Source: Roseivirga thermotolerans
GTDB taxonomy: Bacteria > Bacteroidota > Bacteroidia > Cytophagales > Cyclobacteriaceae
Reading direction: 5' to 3'
DNA length: 64,000 nucleotides
NCBI RefSeq assembly: GCF_014653175.1
Contig: NZ_BNAG01000005.1
Span: 1 to 64,000 of the forward strand
The notes below the pieces were generated by a model. That model searched no databases. It saw only the letters and a program-made list of their open reading frames with translations, and was not told the DNA's origin. Position numbers and translations under genes: made by a program. Shown one piece after another: positions 18,004 to 28,100 of this stretch. Each line of letters opens with the position of its first letter. The stretch's first letter is position 1.

Positions 18004-18510
18004 TCATTCCACTTTACGCACAGCGGCACCATATCCCTCACTGGTGCTCACCTTGATTTTCTTTCCATCATGCCTCATAAGGGTCATCTTACCACGTGAC
18101 ATGTCTAACGAGTGACCAGCAAACTTATATATCTGATTGCCTTGTTCATCGCTCTTCACTGCTAAATGTTTAAAAAGCTCAAATACCACCTGAGCATCGC
18201 CATAGGTAGAGAGAAACTCGTGCGATTCAGCACCGGGAATATAAATCTGCTGGAGAGTTGTGGGAAGGATATCAACGGTGTAGAATTCATTTTCCGGAAT
18301 GGAGTCCTCCTTCAATGCCTCGTACGTGTCTAAGTGTTTAAAAGTAACACCATCAATAGAAATCCACTCATCTTTCTTAAGTGTATCATAATACTCTATC
18401 TCAACTGTTTCGGCTAGCACATACTTCACTTTATCTCCTCCAGAATTACAGCTCATAGCCAGGCTCAGAGAAAAGATTAATAATACGGCCAATCTTATTT
18501 TAGTCATCAT
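18004..18510 (-). CDS. Small lipoprotein of unknown function
   Basis: A 168-residue predicted lipoprotein with a hydrophobic leader, lipobox LAMSC and acyl-Cys at residue 21, followed by a flexible NSGGDK linker. The mature part has no motif I recognise. Two ATG codons (18510 and 18507) are preferred over the in-frame TTG at 18513. It starts only 23 bases after the susD terminator hairpin, so it is probably reached by read-through from susCD1. In the order SusC-SusD-lipoprotein it occupies the place where SusE/SusF-like or other surface glycan-binding lipoproteins are often found. It is far too short for SusE, however. Confidence 0.65.
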   Translation of the reverse strand: MMTKIRLAVLLIFSLSLAMSCNSGGDKVKYVLAETVEIEYYDTLKKDEWISIDGVTFKHLDTYEALKEDSIPENEFYTVDILPTTLQQIYIPGAESHEFLSTYGDAQVVFELFKHLAVKSDEQGNQIYKFAGHSLDMSRGKMTLMRHDGKKIKVSTSEGYGAAVRKVE

Positions 18511-18532
18511 CAATAAATGGATTAAAGGGAAA

Positions 18533-18559
18533 TAAAAAAGCCCCGGTAAACCGGGGCTT
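18533..18559 (-). terminator. Terminator after susD1
   Basis: AAGCCCCGG (18538-18546) and CCGGGGCTT (18551-18559) form a perfect 9-bp stem with a TAAA loop. On the minus strand it is followed by a T-rich run. A strong rho-independent terminator at the end of the susC1-susD1 pair. Confidence 0.85.
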
Positions 18560-18579
18560 AAAATTATCTAAATATGGTC

Positions 18580-20076
18580 TTATGCGCCACCAAAAGTGTA
18601 CACATCAATACCAAGAATCTCAAGTTCTTGAGCCGGAACAGGCATTTGCTGAGGAGTTCCCGGCTGAAGCTGATACTGATCTACAGTAGTCATTCTTCTG
18701 AAGAACCAACCATTCAACGCGCCATCCCAGGTAAACTCTACCAAACGCTCATAGTAAAGTGCCTTAAGCATATCAGCATTAGACTCTAAACCAGTAAGAG
18801 CTGGAAGTTCACCATTATCTACTCTGGTGTTGTTGATATAAGCCGCAGCCTGCAACTTATCACCACCAGTTCTGATCAATGCTTCTGCTTTGATTAAGTT
18901 TTGCTCATTCAAAGTCAAGTGAGGCATAGGTCCTAAGAAAGCGGCCAAATAATCAGGATACTTTCTGAAATTGTAGCTTGAGAAGAAGTAATAACCTCTT
19001 GCTGACTGGAACTGCACACCTGTATTGTACTGATAGTACTTAGTGATTCTAGCATCTCTTGGATTGGTAATCTCAGGAAGAGTGCTAGTACCATCAGGCC
19101 ATGGATATGGAGCTGTTGGATGATTAGGATCGTTGGTACTAGGACCACCGATACCACCTTCCATCATGTTGATCAATCGTTGTGAAACTCTAGACCATAG
19201 AGGGAACTGTCCTTGAATTAGAATTCTAGTCCACCAGAACTGACCATCACCAGCAGGTGAAATGTCTGCAGTAGTACCACCGTTAGCCAAAGTAAGAATT
19301 CTATTCCAATCGTTAGCAGCGGTTTCAGCACCAGATCTGGCTTTGTAAGCCAAAAGCTTAGCGGCATAGGCTCTACAGAACTGAGCAGCACCAGTGTTAT
19401 CATAATTCAAACCGTTGATCGCAGTGTGAGTAGTTCCACTGTTTGCGGCAAACATAGTAGCAGCCTCAGTCAGCTTAGTCACAGCAGCCTCAATCACATC
19501 AGTGTAAGGACTCATCTCTAAAGCAGCAAGATCCTCAGCACTCAAAGACTCGTCAGCTATAAAGGCCTGGTCGAAAATAAGACCCAACCAACCTAGAGTA
19601 AGACCTTGAAGCATTTTGGCGTTAGCCACAGTTTGAGCTGTCAGGTCATTACCTTGATTATCCTGAATAGAGCCGTTAAACTCTGTTTCCAATACTCTTA
19701 ACACTTCATTGGCCTGAGCCAGAGCGTTGTTAAGGTTATACCAAGGCGTTGTCATGAACGCTCGGTTGTTATAGGTCACGGTGTTTTGGATTGGGGCTCT
19801 TGGAATAGTACCCAAATCTTGCATACCCCAGTTACCCCAGCTTGAACTCAATGTTTGAGCCGCCACCGAAACAGGCATGTTAGGCGAGCTCAACTGAATT
19901 CCTTGCCACCAGGTAAGGAACGCACCGTCAATTACGCTAGGAAGAGAAGTTGCATCAGCATAAACTGCCCTACTATCGAGGTCATTTAAGTTCTCAACCT
20001 CCAAATCTTCACACGAAGTAAGAACGACAGCCAAGGCCACCATCATTACTCCTAATTTTTTGAACGTTTTTTTCAT
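18580..20076 (-). CDS. SusD/RagB-family surface lipoprotein (locus 1)
   Basis: Surface nutrient-binding lipoprotein that forms the lid of a SusC channel. The 498-residue protein has signal sequence and lipobox VLTSC with acyl-Cys22. It then has the typical SusD start (EDLEVENLNDLDSRAV), a TPR-like helical body and the conserved late region (LTLNEQNLIKAEALIRTGG, ALYYERLVEFTWDG). Its substrate class cannot be told from sequence. No glycoside hydrolase is encoded beside it, so a peptide, small glycan or other ligand is possible. It lies 22 bases after susC1. Confidence 0.93.
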   Translation of the reverse strand: MKKTFKKLGVMMVALAVVLTSCEDLEVENLNDLDSRAVYADATSLPSVIDGAFLTWWQGIQLSSPNMPVSVAAQTLSSSWGNWGMQDLGTIPRAPIQNTVTYNNRAFMTTPWYNLNNALAQANEVLRVLETEFNGSIQDNQGNDLTAQTVANAKMLQGLTLGWLGLIFDQAFIADESLSAEDLAALEMSPYTDVIEAAVTKLTEAATMFAANSGTTHTAINGLNYDNTGAAQFCRAYAAKLLAYKARSGAETAANDWNRILTLANGGTTADISPAGDGQFWWTRILIQGQFPLWSRVSQRLINMMEGGIGGPSTNDPNHPTAPYPWPDGTSTLPEITNPRDARITKYYQYNTGVQFQSARGYYFFSSYNFRKYPDYLAAFLGPMPHLTLNEQNLIKAEALIRTGGDKLQAAAYINNTRVDNGELPALTGLESNADMLKALYYERLVEFTWDGALNGWFFRRMTTVDQYQLQPGTPQQMPVPAQELEILGIDVYTFGGA

Positions 20077-20098
20077 TGTTCTTTACTGTTTTTAATTA

Positions 20099-23000
20099 TT
20101 AGAAAGTGAACGAAACTGAACCAGTAAATGTCCTTACAAGAGGGAAGTTGAAGTCATCAACTCTAGAGTTGAAGCCACCGGTAGCAGGATCGTATCCAGG
20201 GTACTTGCTAAGAAGCAACAAGTTTCTACCGATCAAGCTTACGTTCATTCTCTTGAACACATTATCCAATCCAATTTTAGCAAGTTGAGCCGAACCAAAA
20301 TTGTAAGCAACAGAAAGCTCTCTTAGTCTCAGGTGCGTAGCATCTTCAACCCAGAAGTCAGTTGCTCTGTTTACGTTATAAATAGTCAACAAATAAGTGT
20401 TGTACTGTCTTTGTCCTTCAGGATACTGTCCTTGGCTAAACATTGGGTGTAACCTGTCTCTAGCCAACCACTGACCACCTTGGTAGTAAGTATCTCCACC
20501 GTTCTGGTATTCCCATGACATGAACACTGACAACCCTTTGTAGTTGAAGTTTGTTTGCATAGCCATGTTAAAGTTAGGCTGAGCATCACCAATCAACAAG
20601 TCATCTCTCTGCACACCAGACTCATCTGTAATATATACAGCAGCCTCGTTAGCAGTAAATTCGTTAGCAGCAACGATCAAGATACCATCTCTGTTTACCT
20701 TGAAGTCTGCAGGAGTCAAACCACCTGAAACGTTAGCCACTGTACCATCATCAAGAACGGTCAAATCACTTACAGAACGAGCAATTTTACGTCCGAACAT
20801 GGTTGTTGGAGAGTTTCCTACATCCCAGATGTTCAATCCGGTAGGGAATCTTGGTCTGTCGAATTCAGTGATTTCCTGACGAGTTCTGTCAAAGATCAAG
20901 TTGAAATCTAGGTTCATGTCATTCTTCTGAATGGCAGTATAACCCAATGTGAATTCTATAGTGTTAGTTTCCAAGGTACCAGCGTTCTGCACCTGAGAGC
21001 TACGTCCGGTTGCAGCAGAAAGAGGTACAGAAAGAATCTGGTCTCTGTTGTCCTGCTTAGAATAAGAAGCAGCGGCAGTAAATCTGTCAAGGAACTCAAC
21101 GTTCAAACCAATTTCAATCTCATCTGTAATACCAGGACCGATAAGTGGGTTAGGTAAATTAGTAGGGTTATTTACATTACCGTTGGTAACTGTGGCAATC
21201 TCGAATCTATCATCGAAGTTAGGAAGAGTACCTGCCTGACCCCATGATGCGTTAATCTTACCTTCCTGAACACCAGGGATATCCAAGTCCTCAGTGAATC
21301 TCCATCCACCTGAGAAACGAGCAAAAGTATTCCAACGGTTATCCTCACCAAACAATGAGCTACCGTCACGTCTTACCACGATATCGAAAAGGTACTTATC
21401 AAGGTAGTCACCACCTACTGAGAATGAGAAACTGTTCGATACGATAAGATCTTGATCGAATGAGTCACCATTTAGGTAAGGGATACCATCATTTGGAGAA
21501 AGAGTTACGTTATCAATATCATCGAAACCAGGGATACCAAGGTTTGAACCACTAATATTGAATCCAGTACCACCTCTTTGCTCATACAAGAAGAAGGCGT
21601 TTGATCGGATATTCCAGTCACCTAACTTCTTAGCATATGTCAACTTAATAGATGTGTTGATTGCTTGGTAGTCATCAAATGAACGAGAAAGGTTACCTAC
21701 ACCTGGAACACCTTGGTTAGCTAGGTATCCAATGTCTTGATAGAATCTCGTTTTATCCATCCAAGTATCTAAACCGAACTGACCTTCTAATTGAAGACCT
21801 CTAATGATTTCGTACTTCAATGCAGCAGAACCAACAAATCTTCTTCTAACAAACTCATTTCTCTGATTTGCCAACTGATAGAATGGGTTAAATTCTGACG
21901 TTGGAGAGAAACGGTTAGCATTGTAGTTGTAAGGAGAACCATCCTCTTCGTTAGGAGCGAAAAGATCAGCACTTGGATCCATCATGGTCAAAGTTCTGAT
22001 GTTTCTTGGACGGTTGTCATTTTTCTGATGGATGAACTTCATACTGGTAGACAAAGTGAGTTTGTCTCCCAAGTATTGGTCAGCATTAAAGGCAATGTTG
22101 TAACGCTGGCTACCATCGTGTAGTTTAATACCACCAGTTTGGTCTTGGTACTCAGCAGAAACCACCATGTTTCCTGAAGTTCCTCTTGTACTCAATCTTG
22201 CATACTGAGTAAGGAAAGTTGAACCCTGGAAGAAATCTTTAATATGATCTCTGTAGCTAGGGAACTCCCCATCAGAGATACCACTTGGATCGTCAACAGC
22301 AGTACCAGTGTTATCCAAAAGGAAATCACCAGTAGCCGGGTCAATCTGGAATGGGTGATTAACCGCTTTCTCAGGAGATCTTGAGTTGTAAGCGTTTTGG
22401 TTACCCACCTCAGTTCTTACAAATACTTCAGTAGTTCCTACTTCAAGGTTTCTACCTCTTTTAGTAGTAATGGCAATTACACCATTAGCAGCACGTGAAC
22501 CATAAAGAGTAGCCGCAGAAGCACCTTTCAATACTTCGAAACGCTCCACATCCTGTAGGTTAATGTTTGCCAAAGATCCTTCAACGAATACACCATCTAA
22601 TACGATAAGTGGTGAACTTCCTCTGGCAAGAGAGGTGTTACCTCTAATCTGAATAGCTGGTCCTCCACCAGGTACGTTACTTGGCTGAACCCTTACACCG
22701 GCAATTTTACCTGCAAGTGCAGATCCAACGTCAGTAGCAGGTACTTGCTGGAATACTTTCTCGTTAACAGAACTTACTGTGAAAGGAAGTTTTTTAGCCG
22801 GAGTAGCTGCCGCCACACCAGTTACAACAACCTCTCCCAGGTTAGCCACGTCAGGAGATAGAGGCACGTTGATCACAGATCTGTCCCCTACTACCACTTC
22901 CTGAGTCACATAGCCCAAGAATCTGAATACTAAAACAGCATCCGGACCTGGCACCTCAATGCGATACTCTCCGTTGGCTTCAGTAGGTACACCTGTGGTC

Positions 23001-23149
23001 GTACCCTTCAACAAGATAGTCACACCAGGCAATGGAAGACCATCGTCTGAACCAGTAACTTTACCGGTAACTATCCTGCTCTGTGCAAATGCTGAGGTGG
23101 TTAAAACCATCAGCACCAACGAGAAACAAGTCAGTAAAATTCTCTTCAT
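20099..23149 (-). CDS. SusC/RagA-family TonB-linked outer-membrane transporter (locus 1)
   Basis: TonB-dependent importer for large nutrients. The 1016-residue protein has a signal peptide (cleaved after TSAFA). A carboxypeptidase-regulatory-like domain spans about 27-110 (VTGKVTGSDDGLPLPGVTI, FRFLGYVTQEVVVG). The plug domain is at about 115-230, with GEVVVTGV, IQIRGNTSL, PLIVLDGVFV and the SusC signature GSRAANGVIAITTKRG. A 22-strand barrel ending in TGSVSFTF follows. The ATG start is certain from the signal peptide. A probable -7 box (TATGTTTG) lies about 50 bases upstream. Confidence 0.96.
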   Translation of the reverse strand: MKRILLTCFSLVLMVLTTSAFAQSRIVTGKVTGSDDGLPLPGVTILLKGTTTGVPTEANGEYRIEVPGPDAVLVFRFLGYVTQEVVVGDRSVINVPLSPDVANLGEVVVTGVAAATPAKKLPFTVSSVNEKVFQQVPATDVGSALAGKIAGVRVQPSNVPGGGPAIQIRGNTSLARGSSPLIVLDGVFVEGSLANINLQDVERFEVLKGASAATLYGSRAANGVIAITTKRGRNLEVGTTEVFVRTEVGNQNAYNSRSPEKAVNHPFQIDPATGDFLLDNTGTAVDDPSGISDGEFPSYRDHIKDFFQGSTFLTQYARLSTRGTSGNMVVSAEYQDQTGGIKLHDGSQRYNIAFNADQYLGDKLTLSTSMKFIHQKNDNRPRNIRTLTMMDPSADLFAPNEEDGSPYNYNANRFSPTSEFNPFYQLANQRNEFVRRRFVGSAALKYEIIRGLQLEGQFGLDTWMDKTRFYQDIGYLANQGVPGVGNLSRSFDDYQAINTSIKLTYAKKLGDWNIRSNAFFLYEQRGGTGFNISGSNLGIPGFDDIDNVTLSPNDGIPYLNGDSFDQDLIVSNSFSFSVGGDYLDKYLFDIVVRRDGSSLFGEDNRWNTFARFSGGWRFTEDLDIPGVQEGKINASWGQAGTLPNFDDRFEIATVTNGNVNNPTNLPNPLIGPGITDEIEIGLNVEFLDRFTAAASYSKQDNRDQILSVPLSAATGRSSQVQNAGTLETNTIEFTLGYTAIQKNDMNLDFNLIFDRTRQEITEFDRPRFPTGLNIWDVGNSPTTMFGRKIARSVSDLTVLDDGTVANVSGGLTPADFKVNRDGILIVAANEFTANEAAVYITDESGVQRDDLLIGDAQPNFNMAMQTNFNYKGLSVFMSWEYQNGGDTYYQGGQWLARDRLHPMFSQGQYPEGQRQYNTYLLTIYNVNRATDFWVEDATHLRLRELSVAYNFGSAQLAKIGLDNVFKRMNVSLIGRNLLLLSKYPGYDPATGGFNSRVDDFNFPLVRTFTGSVSFTF

Positions 23150-23644
23150 TTTGCTTTCGTTTTTAGTTTAATAGTTGATTAAAAAGTTTGTTTAGAAAGT
23201 CAAACATAAAATAAAATGTCATCAATTAATAATAATGACGAAACAAAATGGGGAGTCTGAGCAGCATGAAAATGTGCTCTATTTTTGGCTAAACGGCACT
23301 TTTGAGGTCAATCAAAAAATTTTATTCCGATGAGTAAGGGTCTTTATAGGCTAAGGTAGCGTTAACAAAAATTAACTTTTGGTTGACAATAGTGTGTTAG
23401 ATTTTTATTAAAAATTAAAGATCAATTTGAAACATTATGTTTTCGAAAAAAATAAATATTCTGAATAGTTTTTCATTTACAACAATTAGCAATTCTCAAC
23501 TATAATTTCTCCTGACCTGAATACCCCCAGATGGCTTGTTTTGAAAATAAACAATTATGGCAAATAATATTTGGCGGCATTTTTTTAAAAAAAATTGAGG
23601 AATGAACGACATTTTTTTTGCCGTAAACCTCATATCCTTCTACT
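23150..23644. other. Long intergenic region upstream of susC1
   Basis: About 500 bases without a supportable gene, AT-rich with many short A/T runs. It holds the likely promoter of susC1 (-7 box at 23208-23201), and a TTAGTTTAATA element at 23163-23173 that is repeated before susC2. I found no operator palindrome and no anti-sigma/ECF or hybrid two-component regulator gene here, although such regulators often sit beside SusCD pairs. Confidence 0.6.
23201..23208 (-). promoter_or_regulatory. Probable -7 promoter box of susC1
   Basis: The minus strand reads TATGTTTG, an exact TAnnTTTG match, 52 bases before the susC1 ATG. No TTG is at the ideal -33 distance, so the call rests on the -7 box and on the position. 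Confidence 0.4.
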
Positions 23645-23671
23645 AAAAAAGGGAGCCGACAGCTCCCTTTT
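23645..23671 (-). terminator. Terminator after susD2
   Basis: AAAGGGAGC (23648-23656) and GCTCCCTTT (23662-23670) form a perfect 9-bp stem with a CGACA loop. On the minus strand a T run follows. It ends the susC2-susD2 transcript and separates it from locus 1. Confidence 0.85.
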
Positions 23672-23696
23672 ACATATTAAGTAATTCAGCTCCTAT

Positions 23697-25181
23697 TTAG
23701 TTAATGAAGGGGTTGTTCTGAATTTCCGCCTGAGGTATTTCAAAGGTCAGTCGGTCATCATCATAAGGAATAGGCTCACCAACGAAAGAGAGGTGATTAG
23801 AGCCCCTTACTATAGTAGCCTGATTTCTCTTCATGGCCAAGTATGACTTACCTTCAGCAAAGAACTCGATTCTGGTCTGCAGATAAATCTCATCAATCAA
23901 GGCCTGACCCGTAAGCAGATCTACATAAGCATAATCCAATGGGTCTGCAAAACGCTCAGCCAAAAGAGCCTTCAGAGAGTTTCTTGCCGTAATCAAATCA
24001 CCGGTTTTCGCTGCGGCCTCTGCATTTAACAAGTACATCTCTGCCACTCTCATATAGATATAGTCTGTGGTTACTGTTCTCTGTCCACCGGTTACACGTG
24101 CCGGGTCATAGAACTTATTCTGTGCAACCAGATGGTAGCTGCTGTTAGGGTTGTTCAAAAACTGTCCCTTTCTCACATCATTTGCCGGAATCTGATCGAA
24201 CAGACCTTGATCCAAAGCTTTTCTATCACCTGCCCATTGATAGCTATAGGTGTAGCGGTCCATCTGACCCCACCAAGACACAAGGTTGATACCATTGTCG
24301 GTGGTAATATCTACACCCCACATCCAACCCGGAGTATTCACATCATTGAATCCACCAAGAACTTCAGTGGCATCCATGATAGGATAGGTACCTGAGTTAA
24401 TGACATCAGCTGTAAGTGTTTTTACTTCAGCATAGTTGCCCAATGCTGCATGAACGTAAGCTAAGATACCCTGTGCCACACTTTTATCGATTTGTGTTTT
24501 GGCGCTACGGTTGAATCCATCCAAAAGCGAAATAGCGTCTGTCAGGTCATCTACAATAAGATTGTAAACCTCCTGAGCAGTGCTCTTAGGCTGGTTAGGC
24601 AAACTTGGATCATCGTAAATCGGCAGTATTTCTTCAGAAAGATCGAGGCCTTCCTGGAAGAACTGAGCCAGATAGAAATACGAATGAGCTCTCATAGCCT
24701 TCGCCTGACCCATGATATAGCGGTTTTCGGCAATTTCGGGAGTAGCATCGTTACCACCCAAGGCGTCAATTACCAAATTGGCCGAACGAATGAGTCGGAA
24801 GTAGTATCTCCAAACCTGATAGTTATCATTGAACGTAAAGTCCTGTGTGGCCTGGAATTCCGTAATAGTTCTATACCAACCGTAGGTACTTACAGTGAGC
24901 GCAAGGTCTCCAGACAGCATATCGCTGAAGATGTCATATCCTTTTTGCCCAAAATCGTCATGTCCACCGGTTCCTCCTGTGAACGCCTGAAACATGAGCG
25001 TGTAAATACCGCTCATACTACCGGCAATAACCTCAGGGTTATTGGCCGCAGCCTCCGCAACCTGCTCTGCCGTTAGGAACTCAGATGGTTGCACTTCAAG
25101 GTAGTCTTCGCTACAACCCAGCATGCTGAGTATAGCAAAGCCACATAGAATAGAATATATTTTATTTCTCATGTTCTTCAT
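23697..25181 (-). CDS. SusD/RagB-family surface lipoprotein (locus 2)
   Basis: The 494-residue lid protein of the second SusCD pair. Signal sequence and lipobox SMLGC give acyl-Cys23, followed by SEDYLEVQPSEFLTAEQ, the common SusD N-terminus. The middle has the helical repeats AKAMRAHSYFYLAQFF and STAQEVYNLIVDDLTDAI. The end has RVAEMYLLNAEAAAKTGD and ELFAEG-like features (RIEFFAEGKSYLAMKR), all typical. It starts four bases after the susC2 stop codon, so the two are cotranscribed. The ligand is unknown. It differs clearly from the locus 1 SusD, so the two loci probably take up different substrates. Confidence 0.93.
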   Translation of the reverse strand: MKNMRNKIYSILCGFAILSMLGCSEDYLEVQPSEFLTAEQVAEAAANNPEVIAGSMSGIYTLMFQAFTGGTGGHDDFGQKGYDIFSDMLSGDLALTVSTYGWYRTITEFQATQDFTFNDNYQVWRYYFRLIRSANLVIDALGGNDATPEIAENRYIMGQAKAMRAHSYFYLAQFFQEGLDLSEEILPIYDDPSLPNQPKSTAQEVYNLIVDDLTDAISLLDGFNRSAKTQIDKSVAQGILAYVHAALGNYAEVKTLTADVINSGTYPIMDATEVLGGFNDVNTPGWMWGVDITTDNGINLVSWWGQMDRYTYSYQWAGDRKALDQGLFDQIPANDVRKGQFLNNPNSSYHLVAQNKFYDPARVTGGQRTVTTDYIYMRVAEMYLLNAEAAAKTGDLITARNSLKALLAERFADPLDYAYVDLLTGQALIDEIYLQTRIEFFAEGKSYLAMKRNQATIVRGSNHLSFVGEPIPYDDDRLTFEIPQAEIQNNPFIN

Positions 25182-25185
25182 TGTT

Positions 25186-28100
25186 TTAGAATCTAACCCT
25201 CAAACCAAGAGTGAACGTTGTTAATGGGTCGTATCTGTAAATACTAGAAGCACCAGTCTCTGAAGTTGAAGGGTTAAAGCCTTCTCTGGCGCTGAGCAAG
25301 AACAGGTTATCGGCAGAACCAGAAACACTAACTGCTTTCAATCCTGTACCGTTCAACCAAGCCTGAGGCAAGTTGTAACCAACTCTAATGTTATTTAAAG
25401 ACAAGAAGTTGGTAGATGTAATGAATCGAGAAGACTGGCTGTTCACGTTTGTGTCGAAGTTATCCGAGAGTCTTGGCACATTGGTTACATCGCCAGCCTG
25501 TTGCCATCTGTCTCTGATATCCACATGCCAGTTTTGGTTACCCGCTTGAGGGTTCCCCATTAGGTTGGCATAGGCTCCGTCATACGCATGACCACCAAGG
25601 CTATATATAAACTGAGCACTCAAGTCTATTCCTTTGTAACTTGCTGCCAGTCTGAAAGCACCACTCACAACCGGAATTGGCGATTTGTCGAGGAATTTCT
25701 GAGTCGCATCGGAGTAAGATTTTGTTGTAGTCTTCTGAACATTAGCGTCAGGGTTTTCTACCAGATACTCATATAGGGAAGCGATCTCTTCACCACTATC
25801 ATAAATACCATCATTGTTGGCATCATCATAATAGAGGTTCCACATGGCTCTACCATCTTGTGGGTCTACACCAGCCCACTCTCTCATGTAGAAATCGAAG
25901 AGAGATCGACCTGCTGTTCTACCGTAAGCACCATTGATGTCGAGTACCTTTTCTTTACCCGTGGCCGGGTCAATAGGCATTTTAGTAAGCTCATTACCCA
26001 GGAACGATCCATTTACGGTAAAGTCCAGTTTAAAGTCGCTCTTATTAAAGATGTGAGTAGTCAGGTCAAACTCCAATCCTGAGTTTCTCAAACGTCCATC
26101 GTTAACAGTTTCTGTAGCATAACCTACAGATGGCCCCACGTTTCTGTTGAAAATCAGGTTGGTCGTATTCTTAATATAGTAATCGATAGAACCGTCCAAC
26201 ACTCTACCAATGGTAAACTCGGCTCCTACCTGATATAGATTGGCTGTCTCCCATGTAAGGTTAGGGAAACCAATGTTTCTTTCAGAAATTGAAATAGCAC
26301 CATTCAGGTTGTCTACATTAAAGGTGTTGTATCCTGGATACAGACCTACACCTGCCTGATCACCACTCACTCCATAGCTGGCCTTCAGTTTAAAGAAGTC
26401 AACAAATGGCAGAGCATCCTGGAAGAAGTTCTCTTCAGACATAATCCAGGAAGCACCTACAGAACCAAAGGTATCCCACTTGTTATTCACGAATCGGGAA
26501 GAACCATCGCGTCTTAGTGAGGCACTAAAGAAATACTTCTCTTTATAGTTGTAGTTGGCTTGGCCAAAGTAAGACTCCAAGCGGCTGCTGTTCTTAAAGG
26601 ATGTTGGAGGCGAAGAAACAATAATGTAGTTATTGAACTCTGCCAGGTAAGGTAAAACAGCCTTCTCTTTGCTTTGCGAAGCAAATGTTTGGTCGAAGCT
26701 ATTTGTTTCATGAGCGGCCAGAACTTCAATCGAATGATTTCCAAAGCTCTTCTCATATCGAGCCAAATTCAGGAAGTTTTGAACAAAAAGCTCAGTATCT
26801 GTTCTAAACAGTGAACCTCCCTGAGATGCTCCAGAACCATAGAATGGGTTTCTCAATGAGGTAGCTCTGTTATTGTAGTATTGAGCACCAAACTTAGACT
26901 GGAAAGAAAGCTCCGGTGTAATTTGAGCATCAAAAGTAAAGTTGGCGTTCAACTCATGTCTTTTACTTCCATTTCTGTCAAAATGTGCATCGGCAATAGA
27001 GTTAGTAAGCGCACCAAAACCTCTACCGGAATCGCCATAATCATACTGATTGCCTCCAAAGATTGGGTCTTGCACAATATTACCCTCTGAATCCCTTAGA
27101 AACAGTGGATAAATTGGAGGAAGATTATCTACGAACCAGAAGATGCTTCCTGAGTTACTCGATTGACCGTTGGTTTGGTTTTCAGAAAGGGCATAACCAA
27201 TGTTTACGGAACCTGACAACCACTCTTTTACATTGTGGGTAAGGTTGAGTCGGGTTGAGTAACGCTCGTAGTCCGAGTTAACAATATACCCCACATCATT
27301 CAAGTAACCGAAAGAAGTAAAGTACTTGGTGTCTTCGCTACCACCACTCAATCGAATGTTTGCCTCGTTTCTTGACGAGTTCTGGAAACCATAGTCTTCC
27401 CAGTTTTCCGGGTTGTATCTACGGGTTACTCCAGGTCTCACTGTTCTGGTGTTAGGGTCGATAAGTTCGCCTCCATTGGCCACATTCCACATATTATAGA
27501 ATGGAGCAATACCTCCACCTGAGAACAAGCGTGCATTAGCATATGCCTCAGGATCGGGCTCACCAGTAGCCACACCTCTATTGTACAAACTCTCCCAGGT
27601 AAGGGCAATGTACTCCTCAGGAGACTTGATGGTTTGTTGACGCGGCAACAGGCTCATGTTAACTCCAGACTTCAGGTCGATTTCTATAGAGTTGTTAGAA
27701 GCCGAACCGCTTTTCGTGGTGATCAAGATAACACCGTTAGCACCTCTGGCACCATAAATGGCAGTAGCCGTAGCATCTTTCAACACGGTAGTCGATGCGA
27801 TATCGGCTGGGTTGATAGAGTTAATGCTTCCTGAAAATGGAACACCGTCTACTACATACAGTGGATCTCTGTTTCCGTTAACCGAGCCAAAACCTCTAAT
27901 ACGAATAGTAGAAGCTGTTCCCGGCTGGCCAGAAGTATTGATTACCGTAACACCAGCCACCTCACCGGCAAGAGCCTGTGATACGTTGGAGAAGTTTTTG
28001 GACTCAATATCCTCTTGTTTCACCGTCTTAGCCGTACCGGTGAAAGACTTCTTTGTAGACTCACCGTAACCGGTTACCACTACCTCTCCAAGAGATACGG

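Noticed and set aside
24492-25076. 194-codon plus-strand frame opposite susD2
   Set aside because: Antisense to a clear SusD gene; no start context or recognisable domain.
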